The notes under the pieces were generated by a model, which made no database searches, had not been told where the DNA came from, and saw nothing but the letters and a program-made list of their open reading frames with translations. DNA of 64,000 nucleotides from Monilinia fructicola. Taxonomy: Eukaryota; Ascomycota; Leotiomycetes; Helotiales; Sclerotiniaceae. A program made the position numbers and the translations under genes. This document shows positions 24,747 to 37,394 of this stretch, one piece after another (the first letter of the stretch is position 1; every line of letters starts with the position of its first letter). The stretch covers positions 1,364,001 to 1,428,000 of the forward strand of contig VICG01000012.1 of NCBI GenBank assembly GCA_008692225.1, read 5' to 3'.

Positions 24747-26832
24747 ATGATTTGCATCTGCGCCTTGAGCCTCATGATTTTAGAATTCTCGTCAGTATTG
24801 GCGTTGTGAGTGCTTAGGAGCTATCAATTGCTGAGATCCCTTACTAAATTTTCCAAGGAATCCCAAGCAGGCTCATTACTGGTCTCGAAATGATGTTCGT
24901 CCCAATGTTACACAAGATACCCCAAGCGAGGTTGACTACATTGTGGTTGGAAGTGGTCCAGGTGGCGGACCTCTTGCATCTCGTTTGGCTCTTGCGGGAT
25001 ATGAAGTCCTGTTGATCGATGCTGGAGATGACCAGGGACAGGATCTGATTGCAGAAATTCCTGTTCTGCAATTTGCATCGACTGAAATAGAAGCGCAACG
25101 ATGGAACTTCTTTGTGCAGCATTACTCTGACCTTGAGCGGCAGAAGAAGGATACTAAAATGACTTATCAAACCACCAATGGCGACTATTATGTTGGACTG
25201 AACCCCCCAGCAGGTGCAGAGCCACTTGGTGTCTGGTACCCCCGAGCTGGAACTCTTGGCGGTTGCTCAAATCACAATGCAATGATCTCCATATATCCAC
25301 ATGAGAGCGACTGGAAATACATTCAAGACATCACCGGCGACAATTCTTGGGCACCGGACAACATGCGAACATATTTCGAGAAGATGGAGCATTGTGATTA
25401 TTTACCAGAAGATACTCCTGGGCATGGTTTTGATGGTTGGTTTCACACCGGTGCAACCAACCAGACTATGATTATTCAAGACCAAAAAATCAACTCGATT
25501 GTTATCTCCGCTGCAGATGCTTTCGCTCACAATGTCTCTGACTCCGTATTTGCGACTGCTGAGGGTTTTAACCAGGTTGTCCACCTTGACCCCAACAGTG
25601 CTTCATCTACGCGCGATAATGCCACTGGGTTGTATCAGATTCCGATTGCCGTTGATGGAAGAACAAGAAACGGTGCCAGAAATTTTATTGTTGATACAGT
25701 GAATGCAGTCAATACTGATGGATCCAAGAAATACAAACTCACTCTCAAACTCAACACATTTGTCACAAAGATTCGATTCTCAAACGAGAGTGTCCCTCGA
25801 GCTCTTGGTGTCGATTTCCTGGAGGGAAAGAGCTTGTATAGAGCTGATCCACGATCTGGCAGTGCCAGGGCAGGTATTCCTGGAAGTATCAACGCGAGAA
25901 AGGAGGTTATCATTTCAGGTGGGACATACAACAGTCCTCAACTCCTCAAGCTCAGTGGAGTGGGACCAAAAGCCGAACTCGAATCATTCGGTATCCCCGT
26001 TATAGTTGATCTCCCAGGCGTCGGCACCAACATGCAAGATCGCTACGAGACCACCCTCATCTCAGAATCCAACGTGGATTTCTCAATCGCAAACGGCTGT
26101 ACCTTCCTGACGACGTCTGACGATCCATGCTTGACACAATGGCAACACGACACCACCGATGCTGGGCTCTACGCCACGCCAGGCCTCCCGCTCGCCATTA
26201 TTGCGCGCTCTAGCACCGCAGATCAAGACCCCGATCTTCTGATCTCCGGGGCCCCAGCCAACTTCCACGGCTATTACCCCGGATATTCCGGCCCAGCTCT
26301 CGGGGATGCTCTGCACTGGACGTGGATTACACTCAAAGCCCACGCTCGCAACACCGCCGGCACGGTCACGCTTCGATCATCGGATCCTCTCGATACACCG
26401 CTAATCCAAATGCACTACTTCGACGAGGGGACCTCCACCGACAATGCGTGGGAGAAAGATCTCCAGGCCATGTACGAAGGCATGGCGCTCTCGCGTCGAA
26501 TCATGAATCGTGTCGTCCCCCTCGACGGCGCATTCAACGAATCATGGCCGGGGCCGGAAGTTTCTACCGAGGCACAGCTCAAGAACTTCATCGAGGATGA
26601 AGCCTGGGGCCATCATGTCTCCTGCACTAATCCTATTGGTGCTGATGATGACGCGATGGCGGTTTTAGATAGTAGTTTTAGGGTTAGGGGGACTCGGGGG
26701 TTGAGAGTTGTGGATGCGAGTGTTTTCCCTAAGATTCCGGGGTTTTATATTGCGGTGCCGATTTATATGGTTAGTGAGAAGGCGGCGGCGGTTATTATTG
26801 AGCAGGACGCTGCGGGTACTAGCTATAGATAG
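24747..26832 (+). CDS. Secreted GMC-family FAD oxidoreductase
   Basis: This is a predicted extracellular FAD enzyme oxidising an alcohol, sugar or aromatic alcohol, with H2O2 as the likely by-product. Exon 1 (24747-24805) encodes a signal peptide (MICICALSLMILEFSSVLA). The intron is 24806-24857 (52 bp, GT-AG) and exon 2 is 24858-26832, giving 677 residues with an intact frame. The ADP-binding motif is VVGSGPGGGPLASR (about residue 49). The FAD-contact block GTLGGCSNHNAM and the second GMC signature SGGTYNSPQLLKLSGVGP are present. The C-terminal catalytic His lies in WGHHVSCTNPIG. The second catalytic position in the PGFYIAVPIYM stretch is not the usual His/Asn, as in several fungal clades. 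Without exon 1 the frame would open at a GTG inside the fold, so the two-exon model is preferred. The exact substrate cannot be told. Confidence 0.88.
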
Positions 26833-28624
26833 TTGGATTGTGGGGATTTGGGGATTTGGGGACTTGGTTGATGTTGTAGTAGGTCTTCTGTTGTTTTCCA
26901 GAGACTTGTTGGAGCGGTGGCGCAGGTGTAGCTAGCTGGTGCTGTTTTGTTATTCTTTTTCACTCGTCGGTCTCCCCTGTTTTAGATTGGAGATAGCTTC
27001 ACCTTCTCCAATTCGTTCCATCAGGTGTCTAGACTTGTTCAAAGTTAGTTACTCGAATTTCATTTACGGCATCAATTTTACACGATCAAGAATTCTCTCC
27101 TCCAAGAATTCCTAAAATTTTGACATTCGCTACTGACAGGGGTTGGATATTCAGGGGTCCCCGTTTAGGACGCACCTTAAATGTTCGTGCTGCCCAGGTG
27201 GAGACTGGGGAGCCGCCAAGATATCAGTTGGCTAGAGTGATATCCTTGATGGTTACTTTTTGCGTCGCTTGGTAACTCGCTTGTTCTTTCTTGTTTTTTT
27301 AGGGTTAATGTTTGGGTCTTGATACAAGTGGACTTTTGGTGTTTGCTAGACGGGCTTATCCTTTCCTGTACTCTGGTGGCATGGTCCATGTGGTGTTCAT
27401 GAATTACAAGGTTTGATTGGTCAGTCTTACCGCGAGCTTCAGAAATTCGTGGGGATATGGGGTTGTTGGATTGATCTCAGTTTTGCAGGATACCAGATCT
27501 CATTCGATGTATGAATTGTTCTATCAAGTGCTCTCTCTCGAGTTGTAGTGAGTTGGACGGGTACTAGACGAAGCGATCCAAGTATCTTGCTACGGGAAAG
27601 AAACTGCATAACCTTGCTGTATACATATCTCCAAGCTGTATAAGATATCCTCTCCAGTCGCAGAGTCTAAAGAGAACCAAAGCTGCATTCTCTGGCAAGG
27701 ATCTTAAATGAGATTATTTTAGACAGCGTAGATCAGCTTGAGAAAAGATGACGATTCATCAATTTAGACTTAAGGTTGCACTGTTACATTGCCTATTTGG
27801 TAAATCAATAATCGTAGTTTCGCCGTGGGGTTTTACACTTTCGGGTTAGTATTCATATCTCATTTTAAACAGCCTTCTTCGTGACTTCAAGCTTCAGTTC
27901 GGATGATGTGGAGATTAGAAGGCTGTGAAAGGCAGTGAAGTTGACAAGTCTCTGTCCTTCTGTTCATTTCACCTGTTCAACTTCATCGATTGTCGGAGTA
28001 GCTGCATGGTTTAGAGGATCTTGTCTACGATGTTATTTTATGAGCTCTTATAATCTTGACTCGTTTCATTTCGTGATCTTCATCATTGTACCTCTTCTGG
28101 TGTTTGCTTTTGGGGTCCTCAGGGGAGCTGTACCTATTTTTAGTTCTTGTACCATCTATCCTGCTAGCATATCAGAAGACGGGGTGAATCCACATGTATA
28201 CCCAATTGTCTTGTTTCAATAGCTTCCATCTTTGTAGATAATGGAATTGTGTGTAGATACCCTCAGTGAAATAAACTCTCGACGACCAACCACAAAGGTG
28301 GGAGAAAAGCATGGGATACCCACCATGCTATGCTATCATCGAAATCTCCCGGGATCGAAAGTTCATACTTTCCTCACCTTGATAAGCATTTGAAATCACC
28401 CCTAGATCGTATTGACAATGCGAGTTGTGCGAGCTCTTGTATATATACCATCTCTACCTCTCCATCTCACTTTCACTATCACTGTCACTATCACTATCCT
28501 TTAAAAACCCAACTTTACACTTTCATTAACCCCCCCACGCTCTTTACACAGCAAACACACATAAATCCTATATAATTACCTAATTGCCTAATTACCCATT
28601 CTTAATTCTATTGAAAATCTAAAA
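26833..28624. other. Intergenic with promoter-like end
   Basis: No gene was recognised. Towards 28624 the sequence becomes a promoter and leader of the next gene: TATATATA at about 28439-28446, a CACTATCACT-rich pyrimidine tract at 28465-28500, and an A-rich context before the ATG. Confidence 0.4.
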
Positions 28625-29639
28625 ATGCAAATCAAAGCCAGCCTCGTTGCCGCCCTCGGCCTCGCTGCAACCGGATTCGCCGCTCCCCAACTTTCCAACC
28701 CAGAAATCAGAAGTGTGTCATACGGCGCCCCGGAACGCCCAGGCCCAAACTTTGAGTTAAAACCTGAATCATCCTCGTCTACTACCACTAGTTACTCATA
28801 TACCGCCAATAGTGGCTCCTCTGAAGAAGTTGCTAGCAAAAAGCAATCTGGAGGTCTCGGCGGTCTCTCAGACGACATAATTATTCCTGTAACCGATCTG
28901 ACCACCGATCTCACAGATGTGACCACTCCTGTAACCGATCTCACAACCGATTTCACAAGCAAGAGTGTTTCCGTTCTCCGCATCACCGATGTTGTGACCT
29001 CGGTTCAAGTAGTGAAAACCACCGTCGTTAAAGACGTTTCTTGCATTCAAGATCTTATCAAGTCTGTTGGAAACAATACCGTCGGTCAAAAGGGACTTGG
29101 TGAGGAGATCGTTAAGGATTTGGGAGACATTGTTACCGTGCTCACCACAACTCTTGAGGGTACTTTGACAAAGACTTTGCCTTCTGTCGTCAAGGTTCTC
29201 GTTACCGAGGCGAAGGATATTCTTGCTATTCTGGATGATGTTGAGGCAATTGTTTTCCAAATCGTTCAGGTGCTCACTAAGCTTTTGGGCGGTCTTGTGA
29301 CCTGTATGTATTCCCTCTTTTCTTTTCATTTTTCTTCATCTTGTAGTATTTGTATTTCGGTTATTTCGCTTTGGTCATTCCATACGCCCTCAAACAAAGC
29401 TGACATCCATCGCTTCTCTAGCAACTCTTAAGACCGTCACCGCCGAAGTAACCGAAGTCTACAAGCTTCTCGGCTCAGTTCTCACCCCCGTTCTCAAATT
29501 CGTTGACCTCGTCCAATGTGATGGTCAGTCAGATTTGGTCAAGCAAGTTACTACTGCCGTTAGTGGAATCGTAGGTTCCTGCAATGGCCTTTTGGGGGCA
29601 AAGGGCTTGAAGGAGATCGATATCGAGATCAACTTGTAA
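28625..29639 (+). CDS. Secreted protein of unknown function
   Basis: Exons are 28625-29303 and 29422-29639 (intron 118 bp, GTATGT...CTAG), giving 298 residues. A signal peptide is clear (MQIKASLVAALGLAATGFAA). Residues 40-70 are Ser/Thr-rich. An imperfect repeat (PVTDLTTDLTDV, then PVTDLTTDFTSK) follows at about residues 87-112. The remainder is a Val/Leu/Thr-rich helical region with two cysteines in each half. This layout is seen in fungal cell-wall and hydrophobic surface-binding proteins, but no family signature is certain, so I leave the function open. A long pyrimidine-rich leader suggests good expression. The intact frame and conserved-looking second exon support a real gene. Confidence 0.75.
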
Positions 29640-31038
29640 ATAATGTGGTGTAGAGTGGGATTTGAATGATGAGATGGAAGAATCCTATCGAGGCAAGAGA
29701 GAGATGGGGAAGAAATATGAGCAGGGAGTAGGGCTGAATAAATTGGATTGGAGAGATTTATATGTAATTGTTATAAGACTATACTGCATAAAGTAATGCT
29801 TTCGTTGATCATTCTATTTGTCGTTTCTCTTCCATTCGATACCTGAGGTTCTTTTGGTTTGATAGATTGATCTTCTTTACATTTCATATGCCATGCTAGT
29901 AGTATGACAACAGGAAAATATCGGAAGTCATCCATTATTCCATAGCCCCTTGAATATATCATTTTTCTCTTTAATAGAATTACTTAAGTGTTATATATTC
30001 ACTAAATACGGTGGGTATTTCAAGACCCTCCAAAACCAAGAGGAAAATGGGATGTTGTAGGTAGACGACAGATGTGCTACAAATTGAATGATATCTCTGC
30101 AGTAATTTGTGACCATGGCCAGAGGGACTTATGGATGCCATCTTACTGATGATATGGAAGCAAAAAATGAAGACCCGGGCCAGCTTTTATCTTTTTACGA
30201 CTTATCAACTTATACATATATTGTGTGGTAAATAAGAAGTGTGATTTTCACCATTCACAATCTCTAAGAGATGCCAAATATCTGCAATTACATTTAGGAC
30301 CGGGAGCGTTTCCGGTGAGCATCGCTTTTGATAAAATTCAAGTACACATCCTCTTCAAAGGTACTAATTTGGTTCAGAGCAAGATATACTTATAGTTGAC
30401 TGAGATAGGTAGCTTATGGAGACCAAGAAGAGGGCAAGATGAGCTGGAGTTATATACGTCAACCCTTTTATGTAACTCCAGGAATGAACAAAAATAACCA
30501 TCGAGATAAAGTTAAGAGAAGTTGCGGATTTCAGAATCTGAAACTTTCATTACTGTTCGCATAACCAAGATGACAAAGTAACGACAACGCAAGGAACGAA
30601 GGAGAATAAATTATAGGGCAGTAGATAACCACCAACTTCAACTGAGAGACGAGAAATTACTGGGAGGGTAAATTAGAGCCAGAATCAGCTCCTAGCAATG
30701 TATTCCGTCTTGAATATACTATCAAGATATTTACTTCAGCCCCAGAAGGTCGAAGACTTCCACGTTATCACTGTCTGAGGTTTCGCCGGTTGAGTCTTCT
30801 TGATTGAGCCCCTTGAACGACTTGGAGAGATATATAGTCTCAGTAGCGCGCACCAGTATACAAAAAGTAACGTGTGAAGCAACGTTAGAGGAAAGAATAG
30901 TGACAATATTGATCAACAACATCTATCCATTCATCCCCATCATGATGACACTATGGTCCAAGAGCTTTGTGTGAACCCAACGGTGATACTCGTAGATCAT
31001 CAAATGAGTCGACAATGGGATACGAACTACCGATAGTC
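29640..31038. other. Intergenic, nothing recognised
   Basis: Only short frames are present, and no domain was recognised. The right end abuts the target duplication of the second hAT-like MITE. Confidence 0.4.
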
Positions 31039-31046
31039 CCCATGTC

Positions 31047-31843
31047 GAGTCGACAGGTCGGATGGACGTCCATCTGAGCTCCCGTGGACTCGGAAAAACG
31101 TCGGGTGGACTAGTGGGGCAAAAGTTATAAATTTGCATAAAATTCATAAAAATTCATAAAAAAATTATGCAAAAATTAATTATTAATAAATTATAAATTT
31201 TAAGATTAAATTCTAAACGTTTTCTAAACGTTTTCAAAACGTTTTTAAAATGTTTTCAAAACGTTTAGAAAACGTTTAGAAAACGTTTAAGATTTAATTT
31301 AAAGCTTTTATTAAAAAAATAATATAATTATCTTTATATAAATTTATATTAATTTTATTTTAAATTAGATTAGATTAAATATATATATATATATATATAA
31401 TTTTTTAAAATATTATAATTATATTTAAATAATATATATATATAAATAATATATATATATATATAAATATATAATTTATCTTTTAATAAAACTATATTAA
31501 TTAATATATATTTAAATTTATTATTATTAACTTATTATTTAATTAATATTTTAATATTAAATAATTAATTTTTTAAATATTGAATATAAATATATTATTA
31601 TTATTATTAAAAAAATTATAAATATTCTTAATTAGATTCTAAACGTTTTGAAAAACGTTTTGAAAACGTTTTAGAAAACGTTTAGAATTTAATTTCAAAA
31701 ATGCATAATTTTATGCATAAATTATGCATTCGGTTAAACGTCGGGTGGACTTGTGTAACGTTTTACAGTTGACCTTTTTTTTTTAAGAGATGCTCCACAG
31801 GTCCATATGAGCTCAGATGGACGTCCATCCGACCTACATACCT
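31047..31843. mobile_element. hAT-like MITE, copy 2, with 8-bp TSD
   Basis: The element is 797 bp, flanked by CCCATGTC at 31039-31046 and 31844-31851. Its ends share AGGTCGGATGGACGTCCATC in inverted orientation, continuing to GAGCTC. Subterminal arrays of AAACGTTTT lie at about 31215-31290 and 31640-31683, resembling the subterminal binding sites typical of hAT elements. There is no coding sequence. It is in direct orientation relative to copy 1 and is the less mutated of the two. Confidence 0.87.
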
Positions 31844-31851
31844 CCCATGTC

Positions 31852-32379
31852 ATCTTCCAAGTTCTCATGTTGAGTGAAGATAGCAATAAAATTTTGTCAT
31901 TAACAAAAGACATTCAATGGCCAGATTGCGAGATGGATTCAGAGAGAATCAAATCCCCAACCTTGGAACTTCTCGTTCTTCGAAATCGAGGCCATCAGGA
32001 ACCCGTTCCCGGTGAGCTAGTTATTCCTTTCAAAACCATTGGCAGATGGATCATTTCAGAAGGTACAAGTACTCTGTGGTAGGTAGGTAGTGGCTAACAG
32101 GGAGTGTGGCGAGTGAGTTTTCTGGTGGGGGTGGCTGAAAGCTCAGAGGAAGTGTGGCTGTGTAAATCTCACGTGGAATGATTGCGGTCACCTACAAGTG
32201 ACATGATAGCAAAATCGCGACGCGAAAAAAGTTGAACTACGATTATCAGGTAGCGGCAGCGAAGCTCTGAGAGTTCTCTTCATACCCCAGCAACGCTCTC
32301 TTACATACCCAAAAGTGCGACTGCTTGGTAATTGCGGCTTCTTTCTAATTTGTACCATAAAGAATATCCATTACAAAAA
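31852..32379. other. Upstream region of CCT7
   Basis: No gene is seen. The start of CCT7 is preceded by an A-rich context (ACAAAAAATG), and no TATA box is obvious, as is common for housekeeping genes. Confidence 0.35.
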
Positions 32380-34231
32380 ATGTCGTTCGGTGGCCAGACT
32401 CCAACGATTATTGTGCTGAAAGAGGGTCAGTACTTCTGATAATGATATGATGACACAGAATACTGATACAAGTGTGCAATGCAGGCACCGATTCGTCGCA
32501 GGGAAAGGGACAGATTATTAGCAATATTAATGCTTGTTTAGCTGTTCAAAACACAATAAGAAGTACTTTGGGACCATACGGTGGGGATTTACTGCTTGTT
32601 GATGAAAATGGACGACAAACTATCACTAATGATGGTGCTACTGTGATGAAGGCAAGCCTCTCCTTATGGGCAAACATATGTGAACTAGTGTGTGTTTCTT
32701 AAACTAATTGGATGTAGCTACTTGATGTTGTTCACCCTGCGGCACGAATCCTTACAGATATCTCTCGATCGCAAGATGCGGAAGTAGGAGATGGAACAAC
32801 TTCTGTTGTTGTTTTAGCAGGTGAAATTCTGAAGGAGATCAAGGATCATGTTGAGCAAGGAGTCAGCTCGCAAACAATCATCAAGGGGTTGAGACGAGCT
32901 TCTGCGATGGCCGTTAACAAAATTAAGGAAATCGCTGTTAATACAAGTGAGGGTAACCAGAGGGAGACCCTTATAAAGCTGGCTGGAACTGCTATGAGCA
33001 GCAAGCTGATCAAGAGAAATACTGGATTCTTCACAAAGAGTATGGTGGCTTCAAGACCTTGAGGTGGGATAGAGCTAACAACATACAGTGGTCGTTGATG
33101 CAGTTTTAACATTAGATCAAGAGGACTTGAACGAGAAACACATTGGCATGAAGAAAATTCCAGGTGGATCTCTTACCGACTCATTGTTTGTCAACGGTGT
33201 TGCATTCAAAAAGACTTTCTCATACGCAGGATTCGAACAACAACCAAAATCTTTCAAGAACCCTAAAATCGTGTGCTTAAACGTCGAACTCGAACTCAAG
33301 TCTGAAAAAGACAATGCAGAAGTTCGTGTCGAGCAAGTTTCAGAATATCAAGCTATTGTCGACGCTGAATGGCAGATTATTTACAACAAGATGGAAGCTT
33401 TATACAAGACTGGCGCAAAGATTGTCCTTTCTAAGTTACCAATTGGTGATCTTGCTACACAATACTTTGCCGATAGAGATATTTTCTGTGCCGGTCGTGT
33501 AGCATCGGATGATGATCTCGAACGCATCATCCAAGCCACTGGAGGATCTATTCAATCTACTTGTTCTGATATCCACCCTGAGCATCTCGGAACCTGTGGC
33601 TCGTTCGAGGAGCGTCAAATTGGTGGTGAACGATTCAACTTCTTCGAAGACTGCCCAGCAGCAAAGACTTGCACGTTGGTTCTCCGTGGAGGTGCCGAGC
33701 AATTTCATCGCCGAAGTAGAGCGTTCCCTCCACGATGCCATTATGATCGTCAAGCGCGCCATCAAGAACAATACAATCGTTGCTGGAGGTGGAGCTTGCG
33801 AAATGGAAGTATCCGCCTATCTCCACCACTACGCCGATAACAACGTCCGAAACAAACAACAAGCAATCATCAAATCATTCGCCAAGGCACTTGAGGTAAT
33901 TCCCCGTCAACTGTGCGACAATGCAGGTTTCGATGCTACAGATATCCTCAACAAGCTCCGCGTAGAACATAGAAAAGGAAATGTATGGGCTGGTGTTGAT
34001 TTTGTCGGCGAGGGTATCAGAGATAATATGGAGGCTTTCGTTTGGGAACCTGCGTTGGTCAAGGTTAACGCCATACAAGCAGCAACCGAAGCCAGTTGTT
34101 TGATTTTGAGCGTGGATGAGACAATTAGAAATGAAGAGAGCGCGCAACCACAAGCTCCTCAAAGAGGTTTACCTCCGGGAGCTGCACAGAGAGCATTGAG
34201 AGGCAGAGGAAGAGGTATGCCAAGAAGGTAA
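32380..34231 (+). CDS. CCT7: T-complex protein 1 subunit eta (one frameshift)
   Basis: This is a subunit of the cytosolic chaperonin TRiC/CCT, which folds actin and tubulin using ATP. Exons are 32380-32425, 32485-32651, 32718-33039 and 33089-34231. Intron 2 (32652-32717) has a GC donor (AAG|GCAAGC). Group II chaperonin motifs are [17 protein letters not shown], the ATP-site [13 protein letters not shown] and [10 protein letters not shown]. The C-terminus ends in a Gly/Arg-rich tail (GRGRGMPRR). At the TTT at 33703-33705 the frame shifts: sense continues as [11 protein letters not shown] in the next frame. Without one T, the exons (1678 minus 1 bp) give 558 residues, the expected size. Because CCT7 is an essential single-copy gene in fungi, an assembly insertion is far more likely than inactivation. 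Confidence 0.92.
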
Positions 34232-34870
34232 ACGGTAAATGATAGAGAGGGATCATGATTCATGAATGATGCAGGGGAGAATAAAAGATATGCATGATGG
34301 ACGAGGACAAGTTTTTGACGTGTAAATGATCATTCTATGATATCATATAGAAGTGCTAGATGTATGATAATTACATGCTTGCGCTTTAAAAATTCAAAGT
34401 CCACCCCTCGCTTATTTCTATATCTGCTGTATAATATTCTACGGTGACATCTTCATCCCCTTTATTGACAAGCAGTCTTCTTCGAGATGACTATTCAGAG
34501 CGAAGCCAATTCTCTCCCCAAAACCATCCGCCAATCCAAAATGTAATTCCATACATTGTAGCGCATTCCTAACCTTTCCAACAAAAAATCGAACGATATC
34601 CACATAACAACTTAAATCCATACCACCTGTGGTCCTAGAGTGACCAAGATACCCATATGTTCTCGATGGGATATTATCATATCATATGCGATTGACGTAT
34701 AGCTTCCGTATTTGTCGCCGGCAAGTGACCCATGGCATGGATTGTGAAATTCGCCATTGACGTCGTGCAAGCTGTTCTTCGCTTCCGGATCGTTCATCTT
34801 CTTCACTTCCATTGCCACTGTGACTTCCACCAGGTTAGCCTTGATACCGCAGAGCGCCTCTCGTTCTCAC

Positions 34871-36697
34871 TCATCTTACATTCCCCTCTATAGCCGCCCC
34901 CGAGATCATTTCCTGCGCCGCCCTCGCCGTAGCCATGACGTCGTCGTCGGGTTTATGCCTTTCGCTTCCTATCGTATCATCTACCATCCTGTTACTAATC
35001 ACATCACCCACAAGGTTATGGTCTTCTACCGTCCCTATGTCTCCAAGTTGCCCTTCAACTTCAACCTCGTCTTGGTCTACAAGCATATCGTCAATATCTC
35101 CATCCACTACGCTCCTCGCATCCTCTACACCACCATCTACATCCGCGTCCGCGTCCCCTAGCATTGCTTGAAAAGAGTTCGTGTCGTGTCCATGATGCGC
35201 TTCGAAATGCTGGGTGGAATGGGGCGTATGCGTATAATCCATGATTTGTGGGTCTATTTGTAGGTAGCCTGCTGTAGGATGCCTGTGCGATGTGGAATGA
35301 GACTGAGATTGAGCCTTTGTTCGGGATTTCTGCATGATGAAGTTGCATTTGGGAGATGGGTGGTTGGTGCTGTTTGTGGTAAATGGGTGGGTTAGTATGG
35401 GAAAGGGGAGAGGGGGATGGTAATCTTCGGTTTAGAACCTGGGGCGATACGGATGTACTACTGTGGTCGTGGTGATGGTCGTGATGGTGGTGTTGTATTC
35501 GCTGGTAATCATGCTGCAAACTGGAAGGGTGAGCATGCTGATGCTGATGTTGCTGTAGGTGATGATGTTGCTCAGGTAGAGATAGTATATTTGCATCGAC
35601 TACGTCTAGTTTCTTGGGAGTAGATTGACGAGCTAGCTGGGGCTGGGGGTTCTGGTTTGACAACTGGTGCTTTCCCCAACTCTTTGCACTCTCCACAGTT
35701 CTTAATTACAAGACTAACCGTCTCCTTGATCCTAACCCAATGATATTTCTCGGCAATGATAGCTGTGGTCTTGTTGATCCCTCCATGTTGTAATATATGT
35801 ATACCCCTGGCAATCTCATATTGTTTTTGTTGGTCGCTGATCACTTCCTTTCCTTTTAGCATAAGTTTATCTTCATCCGGTAGTAGCTTGTAATGTGTGG
35901 CAGCGCTACGAAGCCTACTTTTTTCCGCGCGGTCAGCACCCAATGGATATTCCTTGTGTTTCAAGTAGAATTTGATTTTATCGAAGCGTTCTTCACTCAC
36001 GAAGTCGGAGCCATCTGGCCCTAAGTCCCGTCCATATATGATAGCATCGATGAATTGCCCCGGGTAGCTTTTGAGGTTTCCTGCACCCTTGACACGACCA
36101 ATACGTTTGAAGCCTAATGCATCCCAGATGCGACAAGAAGCTACATTTGTCTCATATACGAGATTGAAAACCGAGTATGTGTAGCCGAGACGTGGGGCCC
36201 AGTCGAGGTAACTCTCTCCCAATAGTCGTCCTACACCTCTGCCTCGCGCAGCATCTGTGACGAGGAATCCGGCATTGCAGACGTGAGAGCTACGCCCTGG
36301 GTAGTTAGGCTTGATATAATAACTCCCTAAACATTCTGTAGCCCAGTTCTTGCCTTCGACGACTTCATTTGCGGACTCGAGACTGCCGAGAAGCATTACT
36401 GCACCGAAGTTTTGAAACCAATATGATGCAAACTTCTCCTGGGGCATAACATCAATCATAGGATACGTGTCACCCAATTCTATCTCTTTTTCTGAACTGG
36501 TCGCTAAGATATGCGAGAAGCGAGGGGGGAACTTGATTTTGGGACGCAAAAGGTACGATTGTAGCGACCGTTACTCGGTCACGTAAAGTGACCTGTCGAG
36601 GAAACACATCGGGGGGGTAGTGCGGGGTTCGCATCGTTAGGATCTGGGAAAGGTGCGGAACCCGAGGTTCGATAGATTGTGGGAGCACTGGGGTCAT
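34871..36697 (-). CDS. SPT10: SPT10-like GNAT acetyltransferase with integrase-type zinc finger (three frameshifts)
   Basis: This is a probable nuclear regulator of histone genes. In yeast, Spt10 joins a GNAT domain to a DNA-binding HHCC zinc module related to retroviral integrase fingers. Here the GNAT core is at about residues 60-210, with acetyl-CoA loop DAARGRGVGRLLGES and ETNVASCRIWDALGFKRIG. The HHCC module follows (IHILQHGGINKTT...YHWVRIKE...NCGECK, about residues 290-340). The tail is His/Gln-rich then acidic (QDEVEVEGQLGD). ATG 36697 opens MTPVLPQSIEPRV. The sense frame is broken at a T5 run (36487-36491), a G5 run (35645-35649) and TTT (35316-35318). Removing one base from each gives a single 607-codon exon. 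The integrase-like finger is part of the host gene, not a retroelement. Confidence 0.8.
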
Positions 36698-37394
36698 CGA
36701 GCATGGCAGGCATCTTGGATGCTTGTCGGTAATACGACAATTAAAGGGGTTCAGGGGTAATTTGACTGGTCGATGCAGTTAGAATAGCTACAGCCCCTCA
36801 ATTCGTCATTGATCCAGGAAGACGAACCCAAAATAACAGAGAAGGGCACCTTCACGACGACAATCTAATCGCCAGAATCCTCCACCCAACAATAGTACCA
36901 ACAATTCTCAAGATTTGAACTTTAGGACGTCTTTTTGAAATCAACTCAAAGATTCGTAGATAGAAAGTGATGAGATGTGCAGCTGTTGTTCTCAGAACGA
37001 CAACTGAAAATGTTATAGAAGACAGCGTGGGGTATTATGTAATCAATGTCATGTGCCATACCATAGGTGGGGGGGTGAATACCTACTCAGGCTCCATTTG
37101 CAATTGCTTCCAGGTTGAGAGAATATTTCTATATTCATGAGTTACGAATCCATCCTTGATTGGTTACAAGGTTGCTCGAATGTTCTGAGCGAGCCAAGCT
37201 TTAAAATATCAATATCATTTCAGGAATCATTCCTTGCATCTAGTATCTCTTAAGCTTTGTATAGCTCTTTGAAATGGTTGCGTTTTTTTTGACAACATGA
37301 AGACATTGGCCTTCCAACTTCCAATCATACCTTCAGCGTTAAAGTTCATTAAGCGACCCAGGGGCTCATAGCACAAGCCCTCTTCAAACTACCT
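36698..37394. other. Intergenic, nothing recognised
   Basis: No frame or repeat of note was found. It separates the SPT10-like gene from the 3' end of the next minus-strand locus. Confidence 0.4.

Noticed and set aside
33509..34231. Separate downstream gene overlapping the CCT7 3' half
   Set aside because: The second frame continues the CCT7 protein exactly where the first one loses homology (after RGGAEQF), so it is one gene with a frameshift.
35680..35850. Integrase-type zinc motif as a sign of a retrotransposon
   Set aside because: It lies in one protein with a GNAT domain, matching the host SPT10 architecture. No reverse transcriptase, gag or LTR is nearby.
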